64,000 nt of DNA from the NCBI GenBank assembly GCA_035235625.1, contig CP141149.1, positions 5,982,893-6,046,892 on the forward strand. The letters run 5' to 3'. The position numbers were made by a program, and so were the translations under genes. The DNA is from Saururus chinensis. Its lineage: Eukaryota; Streptophyta; Magnoliopsida; Piperales; Saururaceae. The stretch's first letter is position 1; each line of letters starts with the position of its first letter. Positions 1 through 10,962 of this stretch are shown in pieces. The notes beneath the pieces were generated by a model, which saw only the letters and a program-made list of their open reading frames with translations, did no database searches and was not told the origin of the DNA.

Positions 1-327
1 ACAAATATGTATAAATGATGATGCATCAATGAGTTTTATGTGTGACTTCTCACATCAAATAATTTGTTTCGACTGATTTCTCGAAAAAGAGGCCCGAGTG
101 CCTAGTAAAAGGCGAAGTAGTTCACCTAGGAGCTCTCACAGGAGCTCACATATGTTTATGCCTATACTCCAAAACAATGCCTCATCTTGCACCCACTTTA
201 GACCCTCTTGAAGAAAATAAGAGGCCTCTACCAATGCTAAATTCTTGTCAGCAGGGGGGAGCTTTTAACAAGGCCAATAGATCAAACCCTATTGGGATCA
301 TTTGGCACAAGCTACCCTTAAGATTAA
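1..327. other. unassigned AT-rich stretch
   Basis: I see no gene, no recognisable repeat end and no RNA gene here. Short open frames near 250-460 run in from the MITE that begins at 328 and look like chance frames. Confidence 0.5.
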
Positions 328-1107
328 GGGTATGTTTGGATTGGTAGGGGAAAGGATAAGAATTTTGAAAAATCTTTTTGTTTACATTATTTGGTGTAAT
401 CGGGAAAGAGAGAATAGAATGAAAACAAAAAGAAAAGGTGCAGAAAATTGGCCCCAAAATTTCTTACCCCTCTCAATCCATAGATTTTAAGAGAAATTTT
501 GCATACCAGAATTGTGCCTTGAACATTGCTAGTGTCGACCTATCCACTATCATTGCTACTGTCATCACCACTGCCATCGCTATTACCACCACAATTGTCA
601 CTACCACCACTATCATGACCACTATCATTGCTACAAAAACTACCACTACTACCACCATCGCTGTTACTACTAACATCACTGTCACTACTACTACCACCAT
701 CATCACTACTACAGTCACTACCATTGTCGCCACTACCACTACTAATACTACCATAGCCACTACTATCGCCATCGCAGCCACTACCAATTACAACCCCCAC
801 TATCGCTACCATTACGTACACTGTTGCCTTTGCAATCATCAACTCTGCACCACTTTTTCTGCCGCTTCCATCACCACTAGAAGCGATATGGAGGTGGTAA
901 TGATGGTGGCAACATTGGAGGGATAGTTTTATTATTAAAATTATAAATGGTACAATGCTATTTTTGTGGTTACAGTGGATAAGTTTCAATTTTCTAAAAC
1001 AATATTGGTGTAATAAATAATGAAATTTTTAGGATTCTCTTAGTTTCTCTTTTGGGATTCACTTTCTCTTTCCCTTTCTCCACTTTTTTGCCAATCCAAA
1101 CAAACCT
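328..1107. mobile_element. Tourist-like (PIF/Harbinger) MITE, 780 bp
   Basis: The left end reads GGGTATGTTTGGATTGG and the reverse complement of the right end reads AGGTTTGTTTGGATTGG, so terminal inverted repeats match at 15 of 17 positions. Both ends are flanked by TAA (325-327 and 1108-1110), the 3-bp target duplication used by PIF/Harbinger elements. The subterminal arms stay related further in (purine-rich GGGAAAG on both sides). No transposase is present, so this is a non-autonomous derivative. It is long for a Tourist element because of the trinucleotide repeat in its middle. Confidence 0.75.
538..800. repeat. degenerate (ACY)n trinucleotide repeat inside the MITE
   Basis: About 260 bp built of ACT, ACC, ATC and GCC triplets, many as ACTACC or ACCATC. 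One plus-strand frame stays open across it and would give a threonine/isoleucine run; the opposite strand gives valine runs. Those frames follow from the repeat and are not evidence of a protein. Confidence 0.85.
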
Positions 1108-1538
1108 TAAGGGGGAGCATGAGCCAACACAATTTTCTTTATGGGCTAGTGGGGCAGTCTTTATGTTATTTTAGTGTGCAGCTCAAAAAACAGGACCAAC
1201 TACAAATTGTCATTTGGATGTGTTGTCTTGTTGTTATTTTGGGTTTTCTTTGCTAGCAAGGATCCTAGCCTCAAATTTGTAAAAATTTTTCATTCATCTT
1301 CGTACACATTTTGTGCTATGGATAGTTTTTCCTTTAAACTACCAAGTCATTTTTTGGGAGATTCAAGTTTGAATATTAATAGTTTAAATTTTCTTTAAAA
1401 AATCCCTTAATTTTCATAGTAGTTTTCATTTTTATTTAAATGCAAAATCATATTGAAATTATATACATCTTGCATTGTATATGCCTTGGGAAGTCTCCCA
1501 CTCACTACTAGCACCATGTTTCCTCCGTACTCAAAATA
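1108..1538. other. unassigned spacer between the MITE and the CACTA end
   Basis: AT-rich sequence with no recognisable gene or repeat boundary. A 74-codon open frame at 1174-1398 has no family features that I recognise. Confidence 0.5.
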
Positions 1539-1940
1539 CACTACAACAAAAAAGATTATTAGCCACACATTTATGCATCACTAATAGTCTCATAAGTGTC
1601 GCTAATGACTATTAGCGATGCATAAAAAACATCACCATAAGTGTAAAAAAAATTCTAGTCGCTATTGCCTATTAGCGACGTTTAATGTAAAGCGTCGCTA
1701 ACAGTGTCACATTAGTGACACTTATTTATGCATCACTAATAATTTTCCTTTAGCAACGCATAAAATAACGTTGCAATAGTAAATTATTAGTGACGCATAA
1801 TTCTAAGCATCACTAATGATAAGTTATTAACGACGTTATCCTATTGTCACTAATAAAAAAACATTTTTAAAAAAAGTTAAAAACAACTTATTAGCGATGC
1901 AAAATTAGTTGTGTCGCTAATAAGTCCTTATTAGTGATGC
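1539..1940 (+). mobile_element. CACTA (En/Spm) transposon, left terminus J1, truncated
   Basis: The end reads CACTACAACAAAAAAGA, the classic plant CACTA terminus, preceded by a possible 3-bp target site ATA (1536-1538). For 400 bp inward the sequence is packed with subterminal motifs of the type TTAGCGACGC and GCGTCGCTAAT in both orientations, the binding-site array expected for a CACTA transposase. The array stops abruptly at 1940, where copia coding sequence starts. No matching right end (CTTTTTTGTTGTAGTG) was found anywhere in the window. Confidence 0.8.
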
Positions 1941-3091
1941 ACCCTTGGCCACAATGGCCTTTCTCCCCTTAAACCTAACTTCAAACTCCTTCTTGGTCAG
2001 AATAGGGATTGAAATCAGGTTCCTCCTGATGTAGCGAGCAAAGAGCACATCATTGAGCACTTGTGTAGACCCATCATTCAGAGGAATCCTACAGTTCCCC
2101 ATAGCCTCCACCTCGCAGTAAGTGTTGTTGCCCATGAAGACTTTGTTCTGGCTTGGCATCAGGTTAATCATCTCTTCCCTGGATCCTCTAGAATAAGACA
2201 CATGAACTATAGCCCCTAAATTTAGCCACCAAGTCTTCTCCTTGATGTTAGCAATCATCATCTCTGAGACAACACACACAATCTCCTTGCTCTTGCCCTT
2301 GTTGTTGTTGTTTGTTTGGTCATCTTTCTAGAGACAATTAGCCTTGAAGTGGCCCACCTAGCCACACTTGAAGCATACACCATGGGGTTTGTTATTCCCC
2401 TTTCTAGTGCCCTTGTTTTGAGGCTTCTTCCCCTTCTTCGTGAAAGCTCTCTTGTTAGAGGGACCAGGCCCTTGTCCACCCTTCTTGCACCACCAGAAGC
2501 CTTCACATGGTTCCTCCTTTCCTGCTAAAGCCTAAGCTTGGCAATCAGAGCCTCCATTGTGATCTTCTGGTCATTCATGTTGAGGTAGACTACCACACTC
2601 TCCCAAGACTTGGGGAGGCTGTTCAACACTATAGACAATTGGATTCCCTCATAGATAGGGTCCTCTAGTGTCTCTAGGTCATCAACAATGATAAACATAG
2701 CAGTCAGGTGCTCATTCACATCATCTCCTTCCCTCATCCTGAAGTTCTGGTACTCGGAGTGTAACATCCTCTTATGAGCTTTTGTATGCTCCCCATACCT
2801 AACAGAAACAGCTTCCAGCATCTCTCTAGCAGTCTTGTACTTCTCAAAGAGCCTTTCCATCTTTGGCTCCATGAAAGTAAGTGTGGTAGACCTAGCCTTG
2901 TTGTCATCATCCTTCAGCTTTTCATAAGCTTTCTTCTGAGCAGCTAAAGAACCCTCTGATAGTGACTCAATGATCTGCCCAATGACATGAGCAAGATCAG
3001 AAAGAATTAGGATATGGTGTATCCTTCTCTTCCACACCAGATAGTTGTCAGCATTCAGCTTCTTAGTCTTTCCTAATTCTGATGTAACCAT
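1941..3091 (-). pseudogene. Ty1/copia gag-protease relic
   Basis: Reading leftward from 3091, the start MVTSELGKTKKLNADNYLVW is a copia Gag (UBN2-type) N-terminus, continuing through NSLPKSWE to about 2525. Next comes a basic linker and a zinc knuckle CFKCG-stop-VGHFKANC (CX2CX4HX4C, with a stop where a residue should be), then the protease segment WWLNLGAIVHVSYSRG. In intact copia proteases this site reads D-S/T-G; here it is N-L-G, so the catalytic aspartate is gone. The relic ends at VAKG, joined directly to the CACTA array at 1940; integrase and RT are missing. Frameshifts separate Gag, knuckle and protease. It is a dead element. Confidence 0.85.
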
Positions 3092-3100
3092 CTTGGAAGC

Positions 3101-3238
3101 TGTTAGCCCCTTAACTTGACGGATGCTGAAAGGGGACAACTACCCCCTTACTTGAGCGGATGACTTCATAGCTTCAATCGGTACACCTGGGAAGTTGGGG
3201 CTTTGACGTGGGCGTCGAAGAATCAAGTGCGGGAGGCC
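3101..3238. repeat. truncated LTR head, partial copy of the adjacent LTR
   Basis: It starts TGTTAGCCCCTTAACTTGAC, the same 20 bases that open the LTR at 3239, and both copies continue with GATGCTGAAAGGGG and CCCCCTTACTTG before diverging. This copy ends after about 140 bp where the fuller LTR begins. It abuts the start of the minus-strand gag relic. Confidence 0.6.
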
Positions 3239-4200
3239 TGTTAGCCCCTTAACTTGACAAATGCTGAAAGGGGGCGGTTACCCCCTTACTTGGCAGCGGA
3301 CAACCAAGTTTTCTAGGCGACGAACAGCCTAGGTAGCCCCTTGGGCATGGACGGATGCTAGGACAGCATGGGAGATGTTCTGAATGAGCTACTCGCCTTG
3401 CGGAGCAGGCTGAGTAGGAGTCCTTACGTGGGCGGGACTCTTTCAGCGAAGCTAGGTGCTACTTGGACTTAGGGGAGGATTCCTAAGGCGGACGGGATTC
3501 ACTTATGCTGGTCCGCTGCACTTCTAGTTTGAGTAGGAGTCCGAACAGCATGTTCCTAGGATGGACAGGACTCACACAGGCAGGCTGGTCACACTCCTAG
3601 GGCGGATGGGAGCCGGAGTGGCTGGTTTCCTTGGATTGACAAACTCTTGGAGGCAGCATGGCGCTGGACTTCTAGCGGAAGATGAACTCTTGCAGGTTTC
3701 CTAATCTATGTTAGGGGTGGAATGCTTATGGGCTAAGAGTTGGTTAGGGTGAGGACTCTTGTATTGGGTGGGTTTTGTACTCCTAGTAGCATAGGGACGG
3801 CTAGTTTTAGGCTGAACTTATTTAAAGGGGAGAGCAGGGTGGCCATGGTTGAAGAGGGAGATAGATTTTCCTGCACAGTGAACCAGGGAGCAGAGAGGAG
3901 AGCTCTTAGCCTAGTGGATCAGCCCTTGCCTTCTCCCTATCTTGTATTACAGCGGACAGAAAAATAGCTTGGGCGGAGACCCTTGCACCTGGTCGGGCTT
4001 GTGTTGCTATTTTGCTTGTGATTCCCTTGCGCATACGAGTGGGAAGGGAAGAGAGTGGCTGTTGGCTGTTGGTTGCGCGGCATAGCCAGGCTATCATGTG
4101 TGTGAACGCTAGGCAAAGCTTCATACCCGTGATAGAAGCTATTGTGCAACTTCAAAGGAAAAGGCAGAGAATAGAAAATTAACACTATGGAAGGCTAACA
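3239..4200. mobile_element. LTR, 962 bp, probably copia-type
   Basis: The ends TGTTAGCC and GGCTAACA are perfect short inverted repeats with the TG...CA form of an LTR. A TATTTAAAGG box near 3820 followed by purine-rich sequence suggests plus-strand transcription, which would be opposite to the gag relic on its left, so the two may not belong to one element. No 5-bp direct target duplication is visible. The flanks GAAGC (left of 3101) and GCTTC (right of 4200) are inverted relative to each other. Orientation and parent family are uncertain. Confidence 0.55.
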
Positions 4201-4983
4201 GCTTCTTAAGGAATAAATGCTTAGCCTCTTTTGATCTAATAGTAAGGAAATGGGGCAATTGAGTATATTATGCTGAGTGACTTAATTTAGGTACACATTA
4301 ATTAGGGTTTGGGTCACTTTCCAAAGTTAACCCTAACTACCCCTTAATCCCTTAAGGAAGTTGCCCTAAATAGGCTATTTAGGTGTTTAGTAAACCTTTC
4401 ATACTTACTACAACAAAAAAGACTTATTGCGACATACTTAAAAGTGTTGCCAAAAAGGATATTTTATGATGCAAAAAAACTTAACTATTTTCAATAAATT
4501 TCACAAATAGGAGGGCTATTTCCGATGTTTATATACAAACGTCGCAAATACTGAACACTATTTGCAATGTTTGTACATAAACATTGCAAATACTATTCAT
4601 TTAAACAAAAAAATTTAAACATAATTTTATTTTGGATTATTTGCAATGTTTTCAACTAAACATTGCTAATAGCCTGAACTATTTGTGACTCTTTTCTTTC
4701 AAGCATTGTAAATATATTACACTATCTGTGACATTCATAAATAAACATCATAAATATTTTAAATAAAACATAATAGTTGCAATATTTATATTGAAACTTT
4801 GCAAATACTCTATAATAGCTGTGACATTTCTTATCAAATATCACAAATATAATATACTATTTGCGACGTTTTACATTAAACGTTGCTAATAGTATTATTT
4901 TAAATATTATTATATCTAATATATATTATTAAAATTGCATAATATATTATACAATATATCAATATAGTATATAATTATGAACA

Positions 4984-5584
4984 AAATTAAATTAAATTCT
5001 TAAGTCCTGATTATTGAGATTGAGCTTACACGTATTAGCTTGAGCCACAAATATATGACTCTCAGATTCCAATTTGATGACGAACATAACTCAAGGCACA
5101 GGTAGGTTAGTCTTGTTTGTGTGCGACTTGGGTCATGCCCAACTCTATGAGCTGTCGGATTTCAACAAAAAAAAATATCTTCATTCCCATTTGCGTTAGG
5201 ACCAACTTTGTGGGCTGTCAAATTTCAGTTCGATGATTTTAATAAATGATAGGGTAAGTAGGTTGCACATCCCCTTATGCTATCGGATCATAAACAATTT
5301 AAATAATTTCCGTAGTCTCGTTTGTGTGAGACTGGGTTCACATCCCAACTCTGTGGCCATCATATTTTAAAAATATTAAATTAATATTTTCAGTCCCATT
5401 TGTGTGAGAATGGGCTTTCGCGTGTCAGCATGAGTCAGTTTTTGTGGACCATTAGATTTTGATCTGACAAAGCACATAACTCAGGGGGCAGGCATGTTGC
5501 ATTCCTCCTTGCATGGTTGAATCTCAGTCCGATAACTCTCAAAGCCCCCGCTCACGCAAATGGAACTAATGAAATTACTTTTAT
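4984..5584. repeat. cluster of small inverted-repeat (MITE-like) units K1
   Basis: Several partial units share AGTCCCATTTGTGTGAG-type heads and GCTCACGCAAATGG-type tails, which are inverted relatives. The clearest unit is 5380-5578, bounded by ATTAAATTAAT on the left and its approximate inverse on the right. A shared internal block reads ACATAACTCAGGGGGC. They lie inside the CACTA-like field. Confidence 0.5.
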
Positions 5585-6700
5585 AATATACACGTCTCAA
5601 AAAACTATTTTATTTGGACGTGTATATATATAAACATTGCAAATAGACTAATTAGTTGCGACATATAATTATATACGACGCTAATGACCATATTTTTTAT
5701 TATTTAAATTATCAAAACATATTCTATAATATATTATTTGATTTAAATAAAATATAAACGTACTCCCTTCTCCCCTGTTGCCGGTTGGAGTAGGAGCTCC
5801 TCTTGCCTATGCTTGGTGCCCCTTCCGCTCACCCATTCCTCCCCCCACCAACCCACACCTCCCCAATCCCTCCCTCCCCTCCGTCTGTCAGAGGCGTTTT
5901 CAATTACTTTTATCACAACTAACCATATTTTTTATTTAAATTTTAAAATATATTAAATAATACATCATTTGATTAAATAAAATATAATAATATAATACAT
6001 AATTATTTGTGATCAATACTGCATGCATCGCAAATAATATAGTTATTTGCAACATATACAAATATACTTCTCAAATAGTCTTTTCATTTATAACCATGAT
6101 TTTTTAATTTGAATTGCAAAATATATTAAATATTATATTATTTGGTTTAAATAAAATATCTTAAATAAAATATAATAACATTATATATAAGTATTTGCGA
6201 TGTATACATCGCAAATAATATGGTTATTTGCAACTTATAAATATATATATGTTGGAAACAACTATTTTATTTTTGATATATGTTACAAATAAATTTATTT
6301 TTATTTAATATTTGTTATTTATATTAAATAATATATTATTGAAATATATAAGTCTAAAATAAATTAATAAAAAAGATTAAATAATTTCTTTAGTCATGCT
6401 ATGGAAATGTGCAACTGAATTATTAAATGACTGATAGAACTTTGCTGGTGGAAATGGGCAAGGGTAAACAACAACATGCAAAACTTTCGTATGCAAATTC
6501 AAGTAAGAGCATCAAGTGAGGCTTAATTATCACAATTGGAAGCTAAATGTCAAAGGTTAACTTCATGTTAGTGAGAAAATGCCGGCATGAGCTTCAACAC
6601 AATTGTAATTTTCTTTGGTTAAAATTGTAGTTGATGCCTTTGATGGAAATGTTTGATGATGATATCATAACTCCAAAGGTAAAAGTTACATCTTTGCGAA

Positions 6701-6919
6701 AAATTAAATTAATATCTTAAGTCCTGTTTGTGTGAGATGGGGGGGTCATACGCGCCAATGTGAGCTCGTCCATGTAGGACATCAAATTTTAATCCTGCAA
6801 CACACATAACTCAGGGGGCTCCAGGCAGGTTACATGCTTATTTGCACCGTCGGATCAAGATTTGACTGTTGTCAAAGCCCGGGCTCACACATACGGGACT
6901 AAAGAAATTAATTTAATTT
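6701..6919. mobile_element. MITE-like element K2, about 219 bp
   Basis: The left arm AAATTAAATTAAT...AGTCCTGTTTGTGTGAG is mirrored on the right by CTCACACATACGGGACT...ATTAATTTAATTT, giving inverted repeats of about 35 bp with a few mismatches. The core carries the ACATAACTCAGGGGGC block shared with K1. No coding capacity. A target duplication is not clear because the flanks are AT-rich. Confidence 0.55.
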
Positions 6920-7140
6920 TTTTGGCATTTATACATATTATATTTACATATTAAATAATATAAAAATTTTTTACAGAAAATAAGGCTATTTGCAATGTTT
7001 ATAATTAAAGTAAAAAATAACATATTTCATTTGCGAGATTTACAATGAAATGTCGCAAATAACATATGGTATTTGCAATGTTTTACTGTAAACATTGCAA
7101 ATAATAGACTATTTGGGACACTATCATCAAGTGTCACAAA

Positions 7141-7399
7141 TTGTTTGGGTGGGGGGAGGGCATTTGCCCACCGGCCTATATCTTCCCCCCTCCTTTTCCT
7201 AGACTCCCCGCTCTCTCTCTTTTGTTGCTGTTAGAGGTGAGGAGAGGTGGGGTGCTAGACTCCTCCTACCAACGTCGAGATCCTCTTCTGCTCCCCCTGA
7301 TCCATAACTCAGCCCTCCTCCCAGTAGAGGTGGTTTTAATTTTTTTTAATTATTTGTTTACTAAGAGTTTAATATCTGTCTAATCAACATAGCGAATCA
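7141..7399. other. G/C-skewed block at the inner edge of J2
   Basis: A switch from AT-rich motifs to a GGGTGGGGGGAGGG run and then CT-rich sequence (to about 7330). The same order, CACTA motif field then G/C-skewed block, recurs at 54.4-55.4 kb, so it may be an internal part of these CACTA families. An 80-codon frame across it is proline/leucine-biased and not convincing. Confidence 0.4.
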
Positions 7400-8040
7400 T
7401 TGATTGTTCATAATATTAGTACTTCCGTAGGTAAGAATTAGGAGTTCTAGCCTCTTTGTAAAGAATTTATTTTGTTAAGTGAAAACAAGTAAAACCTAAT
7501 GATCACTCAAATCTCACTCTCGAAATATTAATCAATCAATTATCAAATAATCCATACTGAACACATCAATTTACCTAAAAACCTCCAACTAGGGTAAAAA
7601 ACTATGGTAGTTCTAATAGAACCAAATCAATGTACTATAAACTAAGACTTTATATAGACACAAGTAAACCACCAACCTTGTTTAGACTTTAACACAAGCT
7701 CTTCTGGCTTAGATTGTTGTTGTTGGCCTTCAACTCTTCTCCAAGAACTTAAAACTTTCTCCTTGTCTTCTCAAGTCTCCTTCAAGAATTCAATAAGCAC
7801 CTTTTGTTATCTTGACTTTGGCCTTGTTGAAACTTTCAATCTTCCATTGAAGACATAATTCAACTCCTCCTTGAATACTCTGTGTATAATCTCATTTAGT
7901 TGTGGATTGTCTTCTTCAATTCACCATATAACTTCAATACAAAGCTCAAGTGAATTCTCCTTAAAACAATAAGTAAATGTATAAATATTTCTCTTTTCTC
8001 CTCTAGGTTTTCCACTCTATAATTTCATGATTTCTTAACA
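7400..8040 (+). repeat. dispersed repeat family I, copy 1
   Basis: By eye this matches the reverse complement of 48320-49030 along most of its length. Shared landmarks are AACCAAATCAATG, GTTGTTGTTGGCC, TTGACTTTGGCC and CTCCTCTAGGTTTTCC, in the same order. No terminal repeats were found. It may be part of an LTR, because copy 2 has GATCGATTG motifs nearby like several LTRs here. Non-coding. Confidence 0.55.
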
Positions 8041-8449
8041 ATGCCAATTTGGGGTTCTCCCAGATTTTTGCTCAACAAGTGGATGCTCAGGCCACCCTTC
8101 TCCTCCCTGGCAAAGATGAGGATTAGATGCACAAGCAGATCATGCACTACCAACCCCCACACCATCTCGACAACAACAATATTACCCCTTTCATTGCTAG
8201 TAGTTTGCTCCTCCATGGATCCCTAGATGATGCAGGCTTTGTTTTTGCCATGTCTCCACCATACCAAGGCCGAAGACAGAAGCACTGCTCGGTTCTAGCC
8301 AAACCTGATTTCAGCTCCGTTCGTTTGCATCTTTGCCCCATTCACAGTCACCCCCACCCAAACCTCTCTCAGCAATTCTAGAACAATCCACCCACAAATT
8401 GGCCAATCTCCTCATCTCCGCCAACAATATGAGTAGCCCCTTTTCCCAA
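8041..8449. other. unassigned, mildly GC-richer stretch
   Basis: Base composition is closer to coding than its flanks, and overlapping frames of 60-84 codons are open on both strands (8041-8226, 8127-8381 plus; 8025-8216 minus). I recognise no domain, splice framework or homology, so I leave it uncalled. Confidence 0.3.
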
Positions 8450-9144
8450 TCCCTTTTCCAAACAAATATGGGGTTGGGTGTTGATGAGATGTATTATAGA
8501 TAGCATGACATGCATGTGGCAAAAGTAGATGGTTATGGATTGTAAATTATGACATGAACGCACAGGTTTATATGGTTATCCCATGATGAATGGGCATTTT
8601 GGTAGATTATGCTTGTGTTGTCAATTTGGATTTACTTTCCATATTAAAACCCTTGTTGAGCTTATGGCTCACCCCTCTTTGTTTGTGTTTTGTTTTGGGG
8701 TTACATGTTGTGCTATGCAGATGCTCGAATGGTCTCTTTGTGGAACATGGGGATGGGTTGACCTTTGAGGGGATGAGTTTTATAGAAATGCTTTGATTAT
8801 ATTAGTTGATTACATGTCATGTTGAGATTATGTTTCAGACTATATTTCACACATCTATCTATCCAATGTTGTCTTATTTGTCATTGCTGGTTTAGACCTA
8901 TACTTTAGGCATATGTGGGGCTGTTTGTGACTAAGTATGTGAGTAAGTGTGTGGACTAATGTTTAATTAGTAGTCCTTTATTGCACATTTTTCTTTTGTT
9001 CAAAGGGTATATGTGCAACTCCGTGGTGTTTTACCCAAAGATGGGTTAAGTCTTCCGTAATTCAATGATACTTCATCGCGCCACATGCCGCTTCCTCCTT
9101 GGACCGAGTTCAGCTCAAGGGATAGCATGTGCCAGGGCGTGACA
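8450..9144 (-). mobile_element. family-B LTR-like fragment B3
   Basis: The right edge read on the minus strand begins TGTCACGCCCTGGCAC, the same as the start of B1 at 29477, followed by a shared GAGCTGAAC block. Further in, GGGTTACATG and the GACATGCAG-like region align with B2 near 53530. The left part is lost or too diverged to place; 8450 is a guess. Confidence 0.5.
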
Positions 9145-10374
9145 CAGGGAGTAGTAGCAAATTGCATTTTATCTTCTCGCAGAGCATCTAGGCGAGCTTC
9201 TACTAGCACAAAGTTGAGGATGCAACAGAGGAATATGAATATTTGAAAGAGAAGATGCAACCAACCTATACCAATGACCGGAGACGAGGAAGACAAAAAG
9301 ATGCAAAGTAGATGCAGCCAACTTGCGCTAGTAACTGGAGATAAGGAAGATGAGAAGATGCAACCAACCAATGACCAAAGATAAACGCGATTGAGGATGA
9401 GGGCAAGAAGGGAAATAAGGTCATTTGAACATTTTTTATCCTATACTCAGTTGAGACTATTACAATTTAGGCATTGGTCTCCTTTGATTATAATTTCCAT
9501 TCTCAAGTGTAATTTGTAATTCCTTAAAAAATAAATAATAATTTTAATCTTAATCTCCTCACGTGTAATTTGTAATTCATTGAAAAATAAATAATACTTT
9601 TAAGCTTAATCTAAATATACAGAGTTTGGTAGCATCCAAGCCCAACCAATCCAATTGCTGATATGCTGATAATTCAAGAAGCTAATTTGAGGGTGGCATA
9701 TGAAGAATGGTTTGTAAAAAAATTCTAAGAAAATGTTTGAACTGATACACATGTAGATGCCCGCAAACTGTCAATTCCTCATGGTTGTTTCAGACTGAGT
9801 TTTCATCGAAAGCCCCCAGCAATGACTTGTTAGAAGAAGAAAACTTTCTCCGTTTATACCCATAGTACATAACATTCCTCTATACGAGCTCTAATAGAAG
9901 AAAGGGGAAGAGACGTCTCGGCTGGTATGATGTGACACTCTCTTGTACATTACATCTTTAGAAGAGCTGTGCTCATGGCTTGCCTTGTAAGTTTCAGCTC
10001 CTTTTGTGTTAGTCTCTTATGATCAGAAGGTTTAAATTTTTATGTTGATAGAATAAATTTTTCGATGAAAATTTTGCCACCTCTTAATTTAGCCAGACAC
10101 CCTACTCATACACAAACGTTAAAACCCTCCTAGATATACATGGATCAATCATGGGTAGGCTGGCTAAAATATACGACCCATTCAAATTTTTTTCTTAATA
10201 TTCCAAAAAAGCATAATTTAAACTTTACTAATTGGCTGCACCAGAACCTGGAGTAGCCAATTTGTAATAATCTGGTTTTTGAAGTCATTCCTATGGCAGA
10301 GGGACATTGAAAATGAAAACTGAACTGCTAAAAAACATATGAGAATAACCATAATTAAAGTCACGGTCGCACAA
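9145..10374. other. unassigned intergenic stretch left of the COX7a-like gene
   Basis: Mixed composition with no gene that I can support. The region near 9890-10010 is slightly GC-richer, but no exon structure is clear. Confidence 0.4.
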
Positions 10375-10380
10375 TTTATT
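10375..10380 (-). promoter_or_regulatory. candidate poly(A) signal for the COX7a-like gene
   Basis: AATAAA on the minus strand, about 290 bp past the stop codon. Plant poly(A) signals are loose, so this is only a candidate. Confidence 0.3.
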
Positions 10381-10666
10381 CAAATGTGTCAGCTGGAGTT
10401 TAAGAAGACATATCTTGTTAGAAATCCAAGACATAAGTATACACATATATATGTATAGCAAAGAAATTTAGCACATACACTATATCTACCAATCACTATG
10501 GTAACGTAACATGGATAGCGATCAACTGTACAAACAGGAGCTACAGGTTTTAGCGAAAGACTTGAAGCTTCTCCAATCCAGACAATGTGTTATACAGGGG
10601 TAAAGGAACAAATACAGATAACAGCTCTATCCATAACTAAACCTATAGCGGAAGGAACAATTAGGT

Positions 10667-10960
10667 TCATTCCTTTTTGCCAATCCCATGAGTCATGTTG
10701 TAGATTCCTCGGCCCTGGCAAAAGAGAAAAGCAAAAGATTTCAGAAGTAATGCACAAAAAAAGAACATGGAAACAGGACTATGAATATGTATACTTACAA
10801 TCATATAGCAAGAAGTTGCAGCGAAAGCAAGGGGGATGGCCACAGAGGTGATGATATCATATGGCCCCTTCAGGTAGGTAGGCTTGTGAATGCTCTGGAA
10901 ATATTTCTGCTTCTGGAGAAGCTTTTCTCTTGGGTAAAAAGGTGGCTCTGTCTCAGTCAT
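10667..10960 (-). CDS. cytochrome c oxidase subunit 7a-like protein, two coding exons
   Basis: A small subunit of mitochondrial complex IV (inner membrane). Coding exon 1 is 10960-10799 and exon 2 is 10714-10667, split by an 84-bp phase-0 intron with donor ATT/GTAAGT and acceptor TTGCCAG/GGC. The product is 69 residues. It begins MTETEPPFYPREKLLQKQKY, followed by FQSIHKPTYLKGP (residues 21-33), one hydrophobic membrane span at about residues 38-57 (SVAIPLAFAATSCYMI then GRGIYNM) and ends GIGKKE. This is the pattern of the plant COX7a-like family, as I recall it from the Arabidopsis At4g21105-type protein. The family length is about 65-70 residues, so it is full length. The start ATG lies just after an acceptor-like CTTCTCATGCAG, implying a 5'UTR intron. 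The frame is intact and the splice sites are canonical. Its neighbours are unrelated transposon DNA. Confidence 0.9.
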   Translation of the reverse strand: MTETEPPFYPREKLLQKQKYFQSIHKPTYLKGPYDIITSVAIPLAFAATSCYMIVSIHIHSPVSMFFFCALLLKSFAFLFCQGRGIYNMTHGIGKKE

Positions 10961-10962
10961 TC

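Larger units (their letters stand above)
4406..7140 (+). mobile_element. CACTA-like element J2: left terminus and long subterminal repeat field
   Basis: The terminus TACTACAACAAAAAAGAC differs from a CACTA end by the first base. It is followed by many copies, both orientations, of motifs such as TTTGCGACGTTT and AACGTCGCAAATA (4430-4900, 5620-5690, 6000-6260, 6980-7140). Between them lie AT-rich spacers, a CT-rich block with CCTCCCC runs at 5761-5895, and small inverted-repeat elements (listed separately). No transposase was recognised, and no right terminus is seen, so the end at 7140 marks where the motif field stops. Probably a non-autonomous or decayed element. Confidence 0.6.

Noticed and set aside
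438..926. 162-codon threonine-rich frame and opposite valine-rich frames
   Set aside because: They follow from the trinucleotide repeat; no start context, domain or codon pattern beyond the repeat.
4030..4190. Overlapping minus-strand frames in the LTR
   Set aside because: They lie within LTR sequence and have no family features.
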